Source: Pseudomonadota bacterium
GTDB lineage: Bacteria; Pseudomonadota; Gammaproteobacteria; Steroidobacterales; Steroidobacteraceae
Length of the DNA stretch: 7,252 nt
Direction: 5' to 3'
Assembly: GCA_023457495.1 (NCBI GenBank)
Contig: JAEWLQ010000010.1
Span: 1-7,252, forward strand
Part shown: one piece after another, positions 7,001 to 7,252 of the stretch
How the letters are laid out: each line of letters opens with the position of its first letter
How positions within the stretch are numbered: the first letter of the stretch is position 1
Translations under genes and position numbers: made by a program
The notes under the pieces: generated by a model
The model's database searches: none
The model's input: the letters and a program-made list of their open reading frames with translations, nothing else
Told to the model about the DNA's origin: nothing

Positions 7001-7252
7001 GTCGGCGCCGCTGCCACTGCCGCCATCCTCGAGCAGCGAAATCGCGCGGGCGATCGCCGGATGGTCATCCGCGCGCGGAATGCTCACGTCCGCCTCTCGC
7101 GCGGGACGCTGGCCGACTCGCGCGAACACGTCCTGGATCATGCCGTCGAGGCCGAGCCGCCGCCCGTCCTCGGGCGTGTAGATCTTCGTGACGCCGTAAC
7201 TTTCGAGCGCCGCGATTTCCTCGGGAGAAATCGTTCCGCCGCCGCCGACCAC
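4094..7252 (-). CDS. icmF: Fused isobutyryl-CoA mutase IcmF, N-terminus beyond the window
   Basis: 1052 residues are visible, running from the right edge to TGA 4094-4096. The apparent first codon is an internal valine of the B12 domain. Residues 1 to about 45 are the end of the B12-binding domain (VGGGGTI; the DxHxxG cobalt-ligand motif is off-window). The MeaB-like G-protein domain spans about 65-310, with Walker A GTGGAGKS at 109-116, G3-type ETAGIGQSD at 202-210 and base-recognition NKFE at 249-252. A linker spans about 330-440 and the mutase barrel about 440-1052. F509 (RMFAGEG) and Q700 (AQNTCI) replace the Tyr and Arg of methylmalonyl-CoA mutase, marking the isobutyryl/butyryl-CoA type. 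H738 (SISGYHIAEAGA) matches the conserved active-site His. The enzyme interconverts isobutyryl-CoA and n-butyryl-CoA with adenosylcobalamin, the G domain gating cofactor loading at GTP cost. Some homologues also isomerise isovaleryl/pivalyl-CoA. Roughly 100 residues are missing. The frame is intact. Confidence 0.93.
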   Translation of the reverse strand: MVGGGGTISPEEIAALESYGVTKIYTPEDGRRLGLDGMIQDVFARVGQRPAREADVSIPRADDHPAIARAISLLEDGGSGSGADADDLRRLLSERVSAPLAAPVIGMTGTGGAGKSSLLDELLLRFLRQFPDRKVAVVAVDPTRRRSGGALLGDRIRMNSLAAPNVFMRSLATRRQHLATSAVLADVIALYRAAGFDLIVVETAGIGQSDTEIVDLADVSLYVMTAEYGAASQLEKIDMLDFADMIVLNKFEKRGADDALRDVRKQWRRNHPDRARVPDAEVPVFPTIASRFNDPGVNRLFFALTAALDAESGTKGRWTTHDGAPLTPLPVEFRTRDPLIPAARSRYLADIAAAGRAAQSRASDNVAAAQRAQGLYVALQTLGDPKLPAPLHPAAPDPDEKFTALRSAYNRALEEIGVEGLAALRAWPERERGVTEPEYSYTVRGREVRGANYTESLSHSRIPKLAPPKFSGWGELLRFLQSENLPGAYPYAGGVYPYRREEEDPTRMFAGEGAPERTNRRFHYLARGHEATRLSTAFDSTTLYGEDPDPRPDIFGRTGNSGVSIATLDDMKKLYSGFDLCKPSTSVSMTINGPAPMILAMFMNTAVDQRVERHLREAGRWSEVEAALARKFGKDGAPRYRGELPPGHDGSGLGLLGTSGRELVALGVLRAEEYQKLRAEALSRVRGTVQADILKEDQAQNTCIFSTEFALRMMGDVQQFFSENEVRNFYSVSISGYHIAEAGANPITQLAFTLANGFTIVEYYLARGMKIDDFAPNLSFFFSNGMDAEYAVIGRVARRIWARAMKELYKAGPRSQMLKYHIQTSGRSLHSREIQFNDIRTTLQAMYALFDNCNSLHTNAYDEALTTPTEESVRRAVAIQLIINRELGLNKIQNPWQGSYAIEALTDLVEEAVYREFESLAERGGVLGAMETMYQRGKIQEESLHYETRKHDGSLPIIGVNTFLDARDAGGEHTAAPLFRASEEEQHGQVAAVQEFQRRHAAQAPEALQRLQAVAASGGNTFAELLECVQVCSLGQISHALYEVGGQYRRHM

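Overview
The window carries proteobacterial, GC-rich, densely coding DNA. It appears to be made of two parts with different taxonomic flavour.

The left part (1 to about 1900) holds the C-terminal end of a PQQ-dependent sugar (sorbosone-type) dehydrogenase, a periplasmic di-heme c4-type cytochrome c that is its likely electron acceptor, and, tail-to-tail with them, a tyrosine recombinase of the XerD type. The XerD protein has the sequence style of alphaproteobacterial (Rhizobiales-like) XerD.

A divergent, largely non-coding gap (1899-2058) follows. It holds a possible 12-codon leader ORF (2024-2062) whose stop overlaps the next start codon.

The right part (2059-7252) starts with a three-gene rightward cluster: a membrane-anchored PlsC-family acyltransferase, an ECF-type RNA polymerase sigma factor, and a four-TM membrane protein that overlaps the sigma gene by 14 nt and may be its regulator. 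A very long leftward gene converges on this cluster with a 6-bp gap. It encodes fused isobutyryl-CoA mutase (IcmF): end of the B12-binding domain, MeaB-like G-protein chaperone, linker and mutase catalytic domain, with its N-terminus cut off by the window edge. The mutase carries the Phe and Gln that mark isobutyryl-CoA mutase rather than methylmalonyl-CoA mutase. The gene styles here look more gammaproteobacterial (Steroidobacter/Xanthomonas-like), at low certainty.

Functionally, the left genes make a periplasmic sugar-oxidation electron-transfer pair next to a housekeeping chromosome-dimer recombinase. The right genes suggest envelope or lipid maintenance under an ECF sigma factor, next to a branched/straight short-chain acyl-CoA isomerase. 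I saw no CRISPR array, tRNA, rRNA or insertion sequence. No wholly new system is evident. The points most worth checking are the apparent taxonomic discontinuity near 1900-2060 and the uncharacterised sigma/membrane-protein pair.
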